From contig SMDE01000009.1 of assembly GCA_004346725.1 (NCBI GenBank), positions 62,001-126,000 of the forward strand: 64,000 bases of DNA. Reading direction: 5' to 3'. This DNA is from Phytobacter diazotrophicus. GTDB taxonomy: Bacteria > Pseudomonadota > Gammaproteobacteria > Enterobacterales > Enterobacteriaceae. Shown here piece after piece: positions 1-10,786 of this stretch. The notes below the pieces were generated by a model. The model was not told where the DNA came from. It worked only from the letters and a program-made list of their open reading frames with translations, and ran no database searches. Each line of letters starts with the position of its first letter. The stretch's first letter is position 1. The translations under genes and the position numbers were made by a program.

Positions 1-237
1 GTCACGAAGACACTGGCAGAATCTGAGCGTCAGGGCCGTATCCTGCGTGGTGAAGGCGATGCCGAAGCGGCGAAACTGTTTGCTGACGCCTTTAGTCAGG
101 ATCCTGACTTCTACGCCTTTATCCGTAGCCTGCGTGCTTACGAAAGCAGTTTCCAGAGCAACCAGGATGTGATGGTGCTCAGCCCGGATAGCGATTTCTT
201 CCGTTACATGAAGACACCGACTTCCGCGACACGTTAA
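1..237 (+). CDS. hflC: HflC, C-terminal end (partial)
   Basis: This is the last 78 codons of HflC, read in frame from base 1 and ending in TAA at 235-237. HflC is the membrane-anchored SPFH/prohibitin-family partner of HflK; the HflKC complex surrounds and modulates the FtsH protease on the periplasmic side. The visible part holds the end of the SPFH coiled-coil region (ESERQGRILRGEGDAEAA) and the typical HflC tail (DPDFYAFIRSLRAYE, then VMVLSPDSDFFRYM). The position upstream of yjeT and purA matches the hfq-hflX-hflK-hflC-yjeT-purA order of enterobacteria. The start lies outside the window. Confidence 0.95.
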   Translation, partial: VTKTLAESERQGRILRGEGDAEAAKLFADAFSQDPDFYAFIRSLRAYESSFQSNQDVMVLSPDSDFFRYMKTPTSATR

Positions 238-260
238 ACTGACGTCTCGATTTTATAAGT

Positions 261-297
261 AAAAACCACCGGTCCATCAGGGCGGTGGTTTTCTTTT
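261..297 (+). terminator. Intrinsic terminator after hflC
   Basis: An AAAACCACC arm pairs with GGTGGTTTT across a 13-base loop and is followed by a T-rich run. It lies between hflC and yjeT, so yjeT may be partly read through. Confidence 0.7.
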
Positions 298-311
298 TAT
301 AAGGATAAAAA

Positions 312-509
312 ATGAACGCAACAATCTGGCTGGCACTGGCGCTCGTGTTGGTGTTTGAAGGGCTCGGTCCGATGCTTTATCCCCGAGCCTGGCGTCGCAT
401 GATTGCCACGATGAGTACATTGCCAGACAACCTGCTGCGTCGCTTCGGAGGGGGTCTTGTGGTCGCCGGTATCGTTATCTACTACATGTTGAGGAAAACG
501 ATTGGCTGA
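312..509 (+). CDS. yjeT: YjeT, small inner-membrane protein (DUF2065)
   Basis: A 65-residue protein of the DUF2065 family with no established function. Two hydrophobic stretches, at about residues 4-22 and 45-61, suggest two membrane helices joined by a short basic loop (PRAWRRMIATM). Its length equals that of the E. coli protein. An AAGGA ribosome-binding site lies 8 bases before the ATG. It sits between hflC and purA, as in E. coli. The assignment rests on length, sequence and context; no enzymatic role can be inferred. Confidence 0.92.
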   Translation: MNATIWLALALVLVFEGLGPMLYPRAWRRMIATMSTLPDNLLRRFGGGLVVAGIVIYYMLRKTIG

Positions 510-588
510 TCAAAAAACGGTCGGATTTGCCTCATTTTGGGTACAAAAAGTGCTGTATATCTGAAAAAGCGATGGTAGAATCCATTTT

Positions 589-1911
<1,323 letters not shown>

Positions 1912-1916
1912 TGATC

Positions 1917-1960
1917 CAGGGGGCTTGCCTTGCAGGCCCCTCTCTCTTCCTGCTTTTTTC
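1917..1960 (+). terminator. Likely purA terminator
   Basis: A GGGGCTTGCCTTGCAGGCCCC hairpin starts a few bases after the purA stop. The T-rich tract follows at a distance, after a CTCTCTTCC stretch, so termination may be less than complete. Confidence 0.5.
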
Positions 1961-2064
1961 CCCTTCAGTTCAAATAAATTAGCGGCATCACTGTTGGCTG
2001 GTTTATCATCAATAGAGTCAATACCTGTAGGTATCTCACCTTTCTCCCTTTTACTGAGGTAGAT

Positions 2065-2493
2065 GTGCAGTTAACAAGTTTTACGGATTACGGATTACGC
2101 GCACTGATTTACATGGCTTCCTTGCCGGAAGGAAAGATGACCAGCATTACCGAGGTCACTGAAATTTATGGTGTGTCCCGTAATCATATGGTCAAAATAA
2201 TCAATCAACTTAGTCGTGAAGGTTACGTTGCTGCCGTCAGAGGAAAAAACGGCGGGATACGCCTTGGTCGGGCGGCGAAAGATATCTGCATTGGCGATGT
2301 CGTGCGTGACCTGGAACCGCTGGCGCTGGTTAACTGTAGCAGTGAGTTTTGCCATATTACTTCCGCCTGCCGCCTTAAGCGGGCGCTTTCTAAGGCTGTG
2401 CAAAGTTTCCTCAAGGAGTTGGATAACTACACGCTGGCCGATTTGGTTGAAGAGAATCAACCGCTTTACAAATTACTGCTGGTGGAAGGATAA
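2065..2493 (+). CDS. nsrR: NsrR, nitric-oxide-sensing Rrf2-family repressor
   Basis: NsrR represses nitrosative-stress genes (hmp, ytfE, ygbA and others) until NO damages its iron-sulfur cluster. The protein has 142 residues, with an N-terminal Rrf2 winged helix ([19 protein letters not shown] as recognition region) and the three cluster cysteines Cys91, Cys96 and Cys102 in [13 protein letters not shown]. The start is GTG, the same start and N-terminus ([19 protein letters not shown]) as in E. coli. It lies upstream of rnr in the same direction, with 154 bases between. One of its classical targets, ytfE, is in this window with a clear operator. Confidence 0.98.
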   Translation: MQLTSFTDYGLRALIYMASLPEGKMTSITEVTEIYGVSRNHMVKIINQLSREGYVAAVRGKNGGIRLGRAAKDICIGDVVRDLEPLALVNCSSEFCHITSACRLKRALSKAVQSFLKELDNYTLADLVEENQPLYKLLLVEG

Positions 2494-2647
2494 AAGCCCT
2501 GAGTATTTCGCGTTACATCGCGGCGGCAACTGAACGAATGCCCCCGGCGCTTATATCGATAAGTGACGGGGTGAGTGAAAGAAGCCAACAAGAGGTAGCG
2601 TGGAATATAACGGGACTTTCACCAGAGATGACAACGGAGGAACCGCT

Positions 2648-5080
2648 ATGTCACACGATCCTTTCCAGGAACGCGAAGCTGAAAAATACACAAACCCCAT
2701 CCCCAGCCGCGAATTTATCCTCGAACATTTAACAAAACGCGAAAAACCGGCCAGCCGTGAAGAGCTGGCAATTGAACTCAATATCGAAGGCGAAGAGCAA
2801 AACGAAGCACTGCGCCGCCGTCTGCGCGCCATGGAGCGCGACGGACAACTGGTCTTTACCCGCCGTCAGTGTTATGCCCTGCCAGAACGCCTTGATTTGC
2901 TGAAAGGAACGGTTATCGGTCACCGCGATGGCTACGGCTTCTTGCGCGTAGAAGGCCGCAAAGACGATCTGTACCTCTCCAGCGAACAGATGAAAATGTG
3001 TATTCACGGCGATCAGATTCTGGCCCAGCCGCTGGGTGCCGACCGTAAAGGTCGTCGTGAAGCGCGTGTTGTGCGCATCCTGGTACCGAAAACCGGTCAG
3101 ATTGTTGGCCGTTACTTTACCGACGCGGGCGTCGGCTTTGTGGTGCCGGATGACAGCCGTCTGAGTTTCGACATCCTGATCCCGCCAGAAGAGATCATGG
3201 GCGCGCGCATGGGCTTTGTGGTGGTGGTTGAACTGACCCAGCGCCCGACCCGTCGCACTAAAGCCATCGGTAAAATTGTCGAAGTACTGGGCGACAATAT
3301 GGGCACCGGCATGGCTGTCGATATGGCGCTGCGTACCCATGAAATTCCGTATGTCTGGCCGCCTGCGGTTGAAAAACAGGTTTCAGGGCTGAAAGAGCAG
3401 GTGCCGGAAGAGGCCAAAGTGGGCCGCATAGACTTGCGTTCCTTGCCACTGGTCACCATCGATGGTGAAGATGCCCGCGACTTCGACGACGCCGTTTATT
3501 GTGAGAAAAAACGCGGCGGCGGCTGGCGCCTGTGGGTTGCTATTGCCGATGTCAGCTATTACGTCCGTCCGGGCACGCCGCTGGATGATGAGGCGCGAGC
3601 TCGTGGAACCTCGGTCTATTTCCCATCCCAGGTTGTGCCGATGCTGCCGGAGGTGCTCTCCAACGGCCTGTGTTCACTCAACCCGCAGGTTGACCGCCTG
3701 TGCATGGTCTGCGAAATGACCATTTCGGCAAAGGGTCGTCTGACGAGTTATACCTTCTACGAAGCGGTAATGAGCTCCCATGCTCGTCTGACCTATAACA
3801 AGGTCTGGCATATACTGCAGGGCGATCAGGATCTGCGCGAGCAGTATGCGCCGCTGGTTAAGCACATCGAAGAGCTGCACAACCTCTATAAAGTTCTTGA
3901 TGCCTCCCGTGCCGAACGTGGCGGTATCTCTTTTGAGAGCGAAGAGGCGAAGTTTATCTTCAACGCCGAGCGTCGTATTGAGCGCATTGAGCAAACTCAG
4001 CGTAATGATGCCCATAAATTGATTGAAGAGTGCATGATCCTCGCGAATATCTCGGCGGCGCGTTTCGTTGAGAAAGAGGATGAGCCCGCGCTGTTCCGTA
4101 TCCACGACAAGCCAACGACTGAAGCGATCACTTCTTTCCGTACCGTCCTGGCGGAGTTGGGCCTGGAGCTACCGGGCGGTAACAAGCCTGAGCCTGCGGA
4201 TTATGCAGCACTGCTTGAGTCCATCGCCGATCGTCCCGATCATGAGATGCTGCAAACCATGCTGCTGCGATCCATGAAGCAGGCGGTCTACGATCCGGAA
4301 AACCGCGGCCACTTCGGTCTGGCGCTGCAATCCTACGCACACTTTACCTCGCCGATCCGCCGTTATCCTGACCTGTCGCTGCACCGTGCCATCAAATATC
4401 TGCTGGCGAAAGATGAGGGCCATACCGGCAACAGCACCGAAACCGGCGGCTGGCACTATTCTATGGAAGAGATGCTGCAACTGGGCCAGCACTGCTCGAT
4501 GACTGAACGTCGCGCGGATGAAGCGACCCGTGAAGTCTCTGACTGGCTGAAATGCGACTTTATGCAGGACCAGGTGGGCAATACCTTCCCTGGCGTGATT
4601 GCCAGCGTCACCGGCTTTGGCTTCTTTGTACGCCTGACCGATCTGTTTATCGATGGTCTGGTGCACGTCTCCACGCTCGATAACGACTACTATCGCTTCG
4701 ACCAGGTGGGCCAGCGTCTGATTGGCGAATCGGGCGGCCAGACTTACCGTCTGGGAGACAAAGTGGAAGTGCGTGTGGAAGCGGTCAATATGGACGAGCG
4801 TAAAATCGACTTCTCGTTGATTTCCAGCGAACGCGGCCCGCGTAATGTGGGTAAAACCGCACGTGAAAACGCGAAGAAAGGTAACGGCGCTAAGCCATCA
4901 GGTAAACGTCGTCAGACCGGTAAGAAAGTCAATTTCGAACCCGACAGCGCATTCCGTAAAGCGAAAAGCCCCGCGAAACCGAAGAAAGAAAAAAGCGTGA
5001 AAAAGCCGTCTGCGAAGACGCAAAAAATTGCCGCAGCGACTAAAGCGAAGCGTGCGTCAAAAAAGAAAGACGCTGAATAA
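2648..5080 (+). CDS. rnr: Ribonuclease R (VacB), 3'-5' exoribonuclease
   Basis: RNase R degrades structured RNA 3' to 5' and works in mRNA decay, rRNA quality control and tmRNA-linked decay. The 810-residue protein has an N-terminal helix-turn-helix region (about 20-80), two cold-shock domains, the RNB catalytic domain with the [11 protein letters not shown] motif at 272-282 (metal-binding Asp272, Asp278, Asp280, Asp281), an S1 domain (about 640-725) and a long Lys-rich tail ([19 protein letters not shown]). I chose the ATG at 2648 because [14 protein letters not shown] matches the E. coli N-terminus and is preceded by ACGGAGG; the open frame extends further upstream without homology. Confidence 0.98.
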   Translation: MSHDPFQEREAEKYTNPIPSREFILEHLTKREKPASREELAIELNIEGEEQNEALRRRLRAMERDGQLVFTRRQCYALPERLDLLKGTVIGHRDGYGFLRVEGRKDDLYLSSEQMKMCIHGDQILAQPLGADRKGRREARVVRILVPKTGQIVGRYFTDAGVGFVVPDDSRLSFDILIPPEEIMGARMGFVVVVELTQRPTRRTKAIGKIVEVLGDNMGTGMAVDMALRTHEIPYVWPPAVEKQVSGLKEQVPEEAKVGRIDLRSLPLVTIDGEDARDFDDAVYCEKKRGGGWRLWVAIADVSYYVRPGTPLDDEARARGTSVYFPSQVVPMLPEVLSNGLCSLNPQVDRLCMVCEMTISAKGRLTSYTFYEAVMSSHARLTYNKVWHILQGDQDLREQYAPLVKHIEELHNLYKVLDASRAERGGISFESEEAKFIFNAERRIERIEQTQRNDAHKLIEECMILANISAARFVEKEDEPALFRIHDKPTTEAITSFRTVLAELGLELPGGNKPEPADYAALLESIADRPDHEMLQTMLLRSMKQAVYDPENRGHFGLALQSYAHFTSPIRRYPDLSLHRAIKYLLAKDEGHTGNSTETGGWHYSMEEMLQLGQHCSMTERRADEATREVSDWLKCDFMQDQVGNTFPGVIASVTGFGFFVRLTDLFIDGLVHVSTLDNDYYRFDQVGQRLIGESGGQTYRLGDKVEVRVEAVNMDERKIDFSLISSERGPRNVGKTARENAKKGNGAKPSGKRRQTGKKVNFEPDSAFRKAKSPAKPKKEKSVKKPSAKTQKIAAATKAKRASKKKDAE

Positions 5081-5095
5081 ATAGCGCTGAAATAC

Positions 5096-5137
5096 CGCCT
5101 GATAACCCCTCTCTATGCAGAGGGGTTATTCTTTTTT
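5096..5137 (+). terminator. rnr terminator
   Basis: A strong GATAACCCCTCT / AGAGGGGTTAT hairpin with a 6-base loop is followed by TCTTTTTT, 20 bases after the rnr stop. It separates rnr from the accessory sulfur cluster. Confidence 0.9.
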
Positions 5138-5301
5138 AACGTAATATATTCCCTCGTGTAATAGAAATAGCCCTCCGGACGGTTATTTCTCTGACTTAGC
5201 TAAATTGTGAGAATCGATATTTATTATTGGTGATTAGCGCTCAGAATCTGATGTGTATAGTGACTCCCATCTGTTATTCGCTTATTTAGCAAGGAGTCGT
5301 T

Positions 5302-6318
5302 ATGCATCTGGCGCGCTTTCCCCGACTTTCGCTCGGCCATTTTCCCACTCCCCTGGAGCCTCTGAATAATCTCTCTGCATTACTCGGCGGTCCGAAAATA
5401 TGGATCAAACGCGATGATGCGACAGGGCTTGCCAGCGGCGGCAATAAAACCCGTAAGCTGGAATTTCTGCTGGCCGATGCGCTGGAGAAAAAAGCCGATG
5501 TGATCATTACCCAGGGGGCGACCCAGTCTAACCATGTGCGCCAGACCATTGCCGGTGCGGCGAAACTTGGGCTGGCCGCAAAAGTGCTGCTGGAAAAACG
5601 CGTTACCGACTTTGGCGAAGACTATCAACGCTCCGGGAATATCCTGCTGGATGATTTGCTGGGCGGCGAAATCGTTGCCCATCTGCCGGGCGGCACCGAT
5701 ATGCAGCAGGCAATGGAAGAGTATGCCGCGACGCTGCGTGAGCAGGGCCATAACCCCTACATTATCCCTGGCGGTGGCTCTAACCCCATTGGCGCGCTGG
5801 GTTATGTCGCCTGTGCCGAAGAGTTACTGTACCAGTCTTCACAGTTACGTTTGCGTATTGATCATGTCGTGCACGCTACCGGCAGTACAGGTACACAAGC
5901 CGGGCTGGTCGCCGGGTTTACCGCCACCAACAGCCAGGTGCCGGTGCTGGGGATAAGCGTTCGCGCACCCAGGGCAAAACAGGAAGAGAACGTCTGGAAT
6001 CTGGCTTCACGTACCCTGGCGCTGCTGGGTGTGCCGGGTGAGCTGCCGCGTGAGGCGGTGGTGGCGAACAGCGATTACGTTGGTGACGGTTATGGCCTGC
6101 CAACCGAGAGCATGCTGGAGGCACTGACCCTCTTTGCCCGCCATGAAGGCATTCTTCTCGACCCCGTCTATTCCGGGAAAGGGGCTGCCGGGCTTATCGA
6201 CCTGATTCGCAAGGGCCATTTCCGCAAGGATGAGAACGTGGTGTTTATCCACACCGGTGGTTCCGTTGGCCTGTTTGGCTATCGCCAGGTGCTGGAGGCG
6301 CATGCCCGTCATGGCTAA
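5302..6318 (+). CDS. PLP-dependent L-cysteate sulfo-lyase / D-cysteine desulfhydrase family
   Basis: This 338-residue enzyme belongs to the fold-type II PLP family of ACC deaminase, D-cysteine desulfhydrase (DcyD) and L-cysteate sulfo-lyase (CuyA). Lys49 in GGNKTRKLE should hold PLP, and the QGATQSNH segment (Ser76) is the usual substrate-side motif. The N-terminus [11 protein letters not shown] and the motifs [21 protein letters not shown] and [12 protein letters not shown] look, from memory, closer to CuyA than to E. coli DcyD. CuyA splits cysteate into pyruvate, sulfite and ammonia. The next genes, a racemase-family enzyme and a sulfonate-type importer, favour the cysteate reading. It overlaps the racemase gene by 8 bases. 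An AAGGAG site precedes the ATG. Generic annotation would be D-cysteine desulfhydrase. Confidence 0.85.
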   Translation: MHLARFPRLSLGHFPTPLEPLNNLSALLGGPKIWIKRDDATGLASGGNKTRKLEFLLADALEKKADVIITQGATQSNHVRQTIAGAAKLGLAAKVLLEKRVTDFGEDYQRSGNILLDDLLGGEIVAHLPGGTDMQQAMEEYAATLREQGHNPYIIPGGGSNPIGALGYVACAEELLYQSSQLRLRIDHVVHATGSTGTQAGLVAGFTATNSQVPVLGISVRAPRAKQEENVWNLASRTLALLGVPGELPREAVVANSDYVGDGYGLPTESMLEALTLFARHEGILLDPVYSGKGAAGLIDLIRKGHFRKDENVVFIHTGGSVGLFGYRQVLEAHARHG

Positions 6319-7036
6319 GCCCTTTTTGCTTGGCGTGCTGGGCGGCATGGGGCCGCTCGCCACGCTCGACTTTCAGCACAAATTGCTCGACGCCACACCG
6401 GCGCAGAGCGATCAACACCACCTGCCGTCGGTAGTGTGGAATGTGCCGCAAATCGCCGACCGGCAAAAGGCGCTGGCCGGGGCTGGTCCGTCGCCGTTGC
6501 CTCAACTGCTTGAGGGCATTGAAAAACTGAATCAGGCGGGGGCGAGCCATATCACTATTCCTTGCAACACCGCGCACCACTGGTATCCGCAACTGAGCGC
6601 CGCCAGCGATGCGCCCATTCTGCATATCGTGGATGCTACCCTGGATGCGCTGCTAACGGTGGCGAAAAAGCCCGAACGTGTCGGCATCATTGCCACCAAA
6701 GGGACGCTGGACGCCGGCTGGTTTCAGCAGCGTCTGGCAGCGCAGGGCATTGAATCCATTACGCCCACCGAAGACGAGCTGGCGGAGTGGTTTGTGCCCG
6801 GCTGCTATGCGGTGAAGCGCGGCAAACTGGCTGAAGGCGGCGAACTGTTCTCATTGCAGGCGCTGGCGCTGATGGCGCGCGGCGCGCAGCAACTGGTGCT
6901 GGCTTGCACGGAAGTCCCGGTGGCTCTGCGCGCGGTGGAAGCGCCGTTTCTGTCACTTACGCACGACCCCGCACAATCGCTGGCCGAACGATGTTCCCGC
7001 CTCTGGCAGGACTATCGCCTCACGCAACTGGCATAA
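6311..7036 (+). CDS. Aspartate/glutamate racemase-family protein
   Basis: A 241-residue protein of the cofactor-independent Asp/Glu/hydantoin racemase superfamily, which inverts amino-acid alpha carbons using two cysteines. Both are present: Cys85 in [10 protein letters not shown] and Cys199 in [11 protein letters not shown]. The N-terminal [14 protein letters not shown] loop is typical. The ATG at 6311 lies inside the end of the lyase gene (8-base overlap), which shows translational coupling; ATG 6302 is an alternative start in the same frame. Given the lyase before it and the sulfonate-type importer after it, a likely substrate is cysteate (a sulfonic-acid analogue of aspartate), converting the D form to the L form, but ordinary aspartate racemization cannot be excluded. 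Confidence 0.88.
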   Translation: MAKPFLLGVLGGMGPLATLDFQHKLLDATPAQSDQHHLPSVVWNVPQIADRQKALAGAGPSPLPQLLEGIEKLNQAGASHITIPCNTAHHWYPQLSAASDAPILHIVDATLDALLTVAKKPERVGIIATKGTLDAGWFQQRLAAQGIESITPTEDELAEWFVPGCYAVKRGKLAEGGELFSLQALALMARGAQQLVLACTEVPVALRAVEAPFLSLTHDPAQSLAERCSRLWQDYRLTQLA

Positions 7037-7111
7037 AACAACACGCTTTAATTGACTATTTTCCCCTGCTTCGCGGGAAAGATGACTCGCATTTACCTCA
7101 AGGAAAAAGAA

Positions 7112-8113
7112 ATGAAAAAAACGCTCGGCATATTACTCGCAGCAGGCAGCCTGTGGGCCAATATCGGTATGGCCGCCAATCCTCCAGAAGTCCGTGTGGC
7201 TTATAGCGGCGGCTCGCAGGTATTAATGCTCGCCAAAGCCGACGGCTCTTTAGATAAAGCCTTACACAGCCAGGTGAAATGGGTGCAATTTGCCTCCGGT
7301 GCCGATGCCCTTAATTATTTCGCCAGCAATGCGATTGATATTGCCAATTTTGGCTCCAGTCCGGCAACCGCAGGTATTGTCCGTAAATTGCCTGTGGAAA
7401 TTATTGGCGTCTCAGGCGTCATTGCCAGCTATGAACGTTTAATTGGCAAAGACGGCATCAACACGATTAAAGATATTGAAGGGAAACGCGTGGCCTATCC
7501 GCCAAATTCTACGGCGGCTTATGCGCTGGAAGCGGCGATTAGCGTCAATAAACTGGATCGCAGCAAAATCACCCTCCTGCCATTGCGCCCGGCAGAGATG
7601 GTTGCAGCCTGGAAACGCGGCGACATTGATGCGGGTTATGTCTGGGCTCCTTTTGCGCAGGAGCTGGAATCCTCCGGCGGTCATCAGGTCTTTGCCACCA
7701 AAGATCTGCAGAAAGAGGGCTACCTGATTTACAACAACTACGTAGTACGTAAGGCCTTTGCCGAACAGTACCCGGAAGCAGTAAGCGCCTTCCTGCGCGT
7801 GCATCAGCAGAAAGTCGACGAGTTTAAGAAAGACCCGGAAAGCGCTGCCGCCATCGTTGCGAAAGAAGTGGGCGCACCGGTCACCACCGCTGCCAATACG
7901 CTGGGCGGGCTGGAGTACCCAACGCTTGCTGAGCAGGGCACTGCGGCCTGGCTGGGTAACGGTACGGACACCACCCATAGCGGCATTGGCAAGGCGCTGA
8001 CCAAAACCTCTAACTTCCTCGCAGGCATTGGCGAAATTCGTAAGCAGGATATCCCGGACAACTGGGACACGGCGATTGATTCCCGTTACATCCGGGAAGC
8101 GGCGGCAAAATGA
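7112..8113 (+). CDS. Taurine/sulfonate-type ABC transporter substrate-binding protein
   Basis: A 333-residue periplasmic binding protein of the TauA/SsuA (NMT1-like) family. It starts with a signal peptide (MKKTLGILLAAGSLWANIGMAA, cleavage near Ala22), followed by VRVAYSGGSQVLMLAKADG, the usual first strand and helix of TauA-type proteins. Other family marks are SNAIDIANFGSSPAT and WKRGDIDAGYVWAPF. I chose the ATG at 7112 because it starts the signal peptide and follows AAGGAAAAAG; the frame is open further upstream. It lies 75 bases after the racemase gene and overlaps the permease gene by 4 bases. Likely ligands are taurine-like sulfonates or cysteate; the exact ligand cannot be read from sequence. 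Confidence 0.9.
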   Translation: MKKTLGILLAAGSLWANIGMAANPPEVRVAYSGGSQVLMLAKADGSLDKALHSQVKWVQFASGADALNYFASNAIDIANFGSSPATAGIVRKLPVEIIGVSGVIASYERLIGKDGINTIKDIEGKRVAYPPNSTAAYALEAAISVNKLDRSKITLLPLRPAEMVAAWKRGDIDAGYVWAPFAQELESSGGHQVFATKDLQKEGYLIYNNYVVRKAFAEQYPEAVSAFLRVHQQKVDEFKKDPESAAAIVAKEVGAPVTTAANTLGGLEYPTLAEQGTAAWLGNGTDTTHSGIGKALTKTSNFLAGIGEIRKQDIPDNWDTAIDSRYIREAAAK

Positions 8114-8880
8114 AAGTAGGTCAGCATATCGCCATCAGCGTGTTTTCGGTGGCGGTTTTCTTCGCGCTCTGGCAACTGGCGGCCACCCGGCAATGGGTGG
8201 ACCCGCTGTTACTGCCGTCACTCACGGATATTGGCCTGACGGCAGAAGAGCTGCTGGCGGATGGTTACCGCCAGGTCCCGCTCTGGCAGCACGTGGCGGT
8301 GAGCCTGGCCCGTGCGCTGAGCGCCTTTGCGGTCGCGATTGTGCTGGGTATCCCGCTCGGACTGCTGATGGGGCTGTCACCCGGTTTGTCTGCGGTGCTT
8401 AACCCATTTGTGCAGTTCCTGCGCCCGTTACCGAAAATCGCGCTGATCCCGCTGGCTGTCGTCTGGCTGGGGATAGGGGAAGCGTCGAAATTCTTCCTGA
8501 TCTTTATCGCCACCTTCCTGAGTGTGGTGGTGGGGGCGTCGGCGGCGGTGGAGCGGATTGGTCGGGCACGCATACGGGTGGCGCAAACGTTGGGGGCAAC
8601 CAAAGGGCAGATTTTCCTGCGTGTGGTACTGCCAGATGCCCTGCCGGATCTCTTTACCACCGTCAGGCTCTCTATTGGTATTGGCTGGACCTCGTTGATT
8701 GCCGCTGAGATGGTCGCCGCCAGTTCCGGCCTTGGCTGGATGGTCATCAACGCCAGCTCTTATTTACGTACCGATATCGTCATGCTCGGCATCCTGCTCT
8801 TGGGCGGGACGGGGTATCTGTTGGATTTATTACTGCTGGGGCTACAACGCCTGTTTGTCCCGTGGGCGGGGAAAGAATAA
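8110..8880 (+). CDS. Taurine/sulfonate-type ABC transporter permease
   Basis: A 256-residue inner-membrane permease of the TauC/SsuC (BPD_transp_1) family with about six hydrophobic segments. The cytoplasmic EAA loop is visible around RIRVAQTLGATKGQIFLRVVLPDALPD. Its ATGA start overlaps the stop of the binding-protein gene, and its TAATG end overlaps the start of the ATPase gene, so the three are translated together. The gene order binding protein, permease, ATPase differs from tauABCD of E. coli, and there is no dioxygenase (tauD) here; the PLP lyase upstream would take over the desulfonation step. Confidence 0.92.
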   Translation: MKVGQHIAISVFSVAVFFALWQLAATRQWVDPLLLPSLTDIGLTAEELLADGYRQVPLWQHVAVSLARALSAFAVAIVLGIPLGLLMGLSPGLSAVLNPFVQFLRPLPKIALIPLAVVWLGIGEASKFFLIFIATFLSVVVGASAAVERIGRARIRVAQTLGATKGQIFLRVVLPDALPDLFTTVRLSIGIGWTSLIAAEMVAASSGLGWMVINASSYLRTDIVMLGILLLGGTGYLLDLLLLGLQRLFVPWAGKE

Positions 8881-9656
8881 TGAGTGCTATCCAGCTTGAA
8901 AATATCTCCCTTTCGTTTGCGGCAAAACCGCAGCCGTTTACGGTGCTGGAGGAGATCAACCTCACCCTCGATAAAGGCGAGTTTGTCGTGCTGTTAGGCC
9001 CGTCGGGCTGCGGCAAATCCACCATTCTCAACCTGGTCGCCGGGTTTACCAAACCGGACAGCGGCCGTGTACTGGCGAGCGGAAAACCGGTGCGACAACC
9101 GGGGCCAGAGCGCGGCATGATCTTCCAGCAGCCGAATCTGTTCCCGTGGCTGTCGGTGCTGGATAACGTCACCTTCGGCCCGCGCCTGGGCCGTTATCAA
9201 AAAGAAGAGGTCAATGCGCGGGCGCAGGACTGGCTGAACCGCGTTGGCCTGAAAGGCTTTGAACAGCATGCGCCGTGGCAGCTTTCCGGGGGCATGAAGC
9301 AGCGTGTGGCGCTGGCCCGCGCCTGGTTGCCGGGGCCCGAAGTGCTGCTGCTGGATGAACCCTTCGGCGCACTGGATGCACAAACCCGCCTGATGATGCA
9401 GGAGCTGCTGCGTGAAGCCTGGCTGACGACCGGCACCACGCTGCTGTTCGTCACCCACGATGTGGAAGAGGCGCTGTTTCTGGCTGACCGCATCCTGGTG
9501 ATGTCGGCGAAACCGGGAAAAATCGTCGAAGAGATTGTTCTGCCTTTTGGCCGCGAGCGCGATATCGAAGCGCTCGCGGAGCACCCGCGTTACGGTGAAA
9601 TCAAGCAGCACGTTTTACACCGCGTCCGCCAGGAGGCGAAACGTCATCTTAGTTGA
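8880..9656 (+). CDS. Taurine/sulfonate-type ABC transporter ATPase
   Basis: A 258-residue ABC ATPase of the TauB/SsuB family that powers the preceding permease. Walker A is GPSGCGKST, the Q-loop region is FQQPNLFPWLSV, the signature is LSGGMKQRVALARA, Walker B is VLLLDEPFGALDAQTR, and the switch histidine is in FVTHDVEEA. The ATG at 8880 shares a base with the permease stop codon. It is the last gene of the cluster; rlmB starts 93 bases later in the same direction and no clear hairpin lies between them. Confidence 0.93.
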   Translation: MSAIQLENISLSFAAKPQPFTVLEEINLTLDKGEFVVLLGPSGCGKSTILNLVAGFTKPDSGRVLASGKPVRQPGPERGMIFQQPNLFPWLSVLDNVTFGPRLGRYQKEEVNARAQDWLNRVGLKGFEQHAPWQLSGGMKQRVALARAWLPGPEVLLLDEPFGALDAQTRLMMQELLREAWLTTGTTLLFVTHDVEEALFLADRILVMSAKPGKIVEEIVLPFGRERDIEALAEHPRYGEIKQHVLHRVRQEAKRHLS

Positions 9657-9749
9657 TTCGATCTGGGGCGTCTGTCAGTTATAATGGGGCGATGTGAATG
9701 TCTCACAGCTTCTTTAACCCGGCGATATCGCCTCAAATGAGTACCATTG

Positions 9750-10484
9750 ATGAGTGAAATGATTTACGGCATCCATGCGGTGCAGGCCCTGCTGGAACGC
9801 GCTCCGGAGCGTTTTCAGGAAGTCTTTATTCTTAAGGGTCGCGAAGACAAACGCCTGATGCCCCTGATCCATGCGCTGGAAGCGCAGGGTGTCGTGATTC
9901 AGGTCGCTAACCGTCAATATCTGGATGAGAAAAGCGAAGGCGCGGTCCATCAGGGCATCATCGCTCGCGTGAAACCGGGCCGTCAGTACCAGGAAAACGA
10001 TTTGCCGGATCTGATCGCCAGTCTCGATCAGCCTTTCTTCTTGATCCTCGATGGCGTCACCGATCCACACAATCTGGGGGCCTGCCTGCGTAGCGCCGAT
10101 GCGGCGGGCGTTCACGCTATCATCGTGCCGAAAGACAAATCTGCCCAGTTAAACGCGACCGCCAAAAAAGTGGCCTGTGGTGCGGCAGAAAACGTCCCGC
10201 TGATCCGTGTGACCAACCTCGCGCGTACCATGCGGTTGCTGCAGGAAGAGAATATCTGGATTGTCGGCACCGCGGGTGAAGCTGACCACACCCTGTTCCA
10301 GAGCAAAATGACCGGCCCGATGGCGCTGGTGATGGGTGCGGAAGGTGAGGGGATGCGTCGTCTGACGCGCGAGCATTGCGACGAGCTCATCAGCATTCCG
10401 ATGGCGGGCAGCGTGTCGTCGCTGAACGTGTCGGTCGCCACCGGTATCTGCCTGTTTGAAGCTGTACGTCAGCGTACAAAATAA
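9750..10484 (+). CDS. rlmB: 23S rRNA (guanosine-2'-O-)-methyltransferase RlmB
   Basis: RlmB methylates the ribose of G2251 in 23S rRNA. The 244-residue SPOUT (TrmH-type) protein has an N-terminal substrate-binding domain (about 1-75) and the three SpoU motifs: [30 protein letters not shown] and [15 protein letters not shown], which form the knotted SAM site. I chose ATG 9750 ([12 protein letters not shown], as in E. coli) over an adjacent TTG at 9747. It normally follows rnr directly; here about 4.6 kb of sulfur genes separate the two. Confidence 0.98.
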   Translation: MSEMIYGIHAVQALLERAPERFQEVFILKGREDKRLMPLIHALEAQGVVIQVANRQYLDEKSEGAVHQGIIARVKPGRQYQENDLPDLIASLDQPFFLILDGVTDPHNLGACLRSADAAGVHAIIVPKDKSAQLNATAKKVACGAAENVPLIRVTNLARTMRLLQEENIWIVGTAGEADHTLFQSKMTGPMALVMGAEGEGMRRLTREHCDELISIPMAGSVSSLNVSVATGICLFEAVRQRTK

Positions 10485-10490
10485 ACCGCA

Positions 10491-10740
10491 AAAGGCAACG
10501 TAAGTTGCCTTTTTAGTGTTTGCTCCCTCTCCCTGTGGAGGTAAAAGCAAAACGGCAACGTTGGTTGCTGTTTTTAGTGTTTACTCCCTCTCCCTGTGGA
10601 GGTAAAAGCAAAACGGCAACGTTAGTTGCTGTTTTTAGTGTTTGCTCCCTCTCCCTGTGGAGGTAAAAGCAAAACGGCAACGTTGGTTGCTGTTTTTAGT
10701 GTTTGCTCCCTCTCCCTGTGGGAGAGGGCCGGGGTGAGGG
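10491..10740 (+). repeat. Four tandem 61-bp repeats carrying terminator hairpins
   Basis: A unit of 60-61 bp is repeated head to tail, with its GGCAACGT core at 10494, 10554, 10615 and 10676. The first copy is a good intrinsic terminator for rlmB (GGCAACGTAAGTTGCC then TTTTT). The later copies keep the hairpin in the form GGCAACGTTGGTTGCTG followed by TTTTT. Each unit also has CTCCCTCTCCCTGTGGAGG, and only the last has the full palindrome (CCCTCTCCC-TGT-GGGAGAGGG) plus GTGAGGG. The copies are almost identical, which suggests recent slippage-type expansion. Confidence 0.9.
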
Positions 10741-10786
10741 CACCAGACCGCACGACTCACAGCAAGGTGAGGGCACCAGACCGCAC
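10734..10786 (+). repeat. Short direct repeat pair
   Basis: GTGAGGGCACCAGACCGCAC occurs at 10734-10753 and again at 10767-10786, 33 bases apart. The second copy reaches the last base of the neighbouring MFS gene. It looks like a duplicated edge of the repeat array. Confidence 0.7.

Noticed and set aside
10491-10740. CRISPR array
   Set aside because: The 61-bp units are identical throughout, with no unique spacers; they are tandem terminator repeats.
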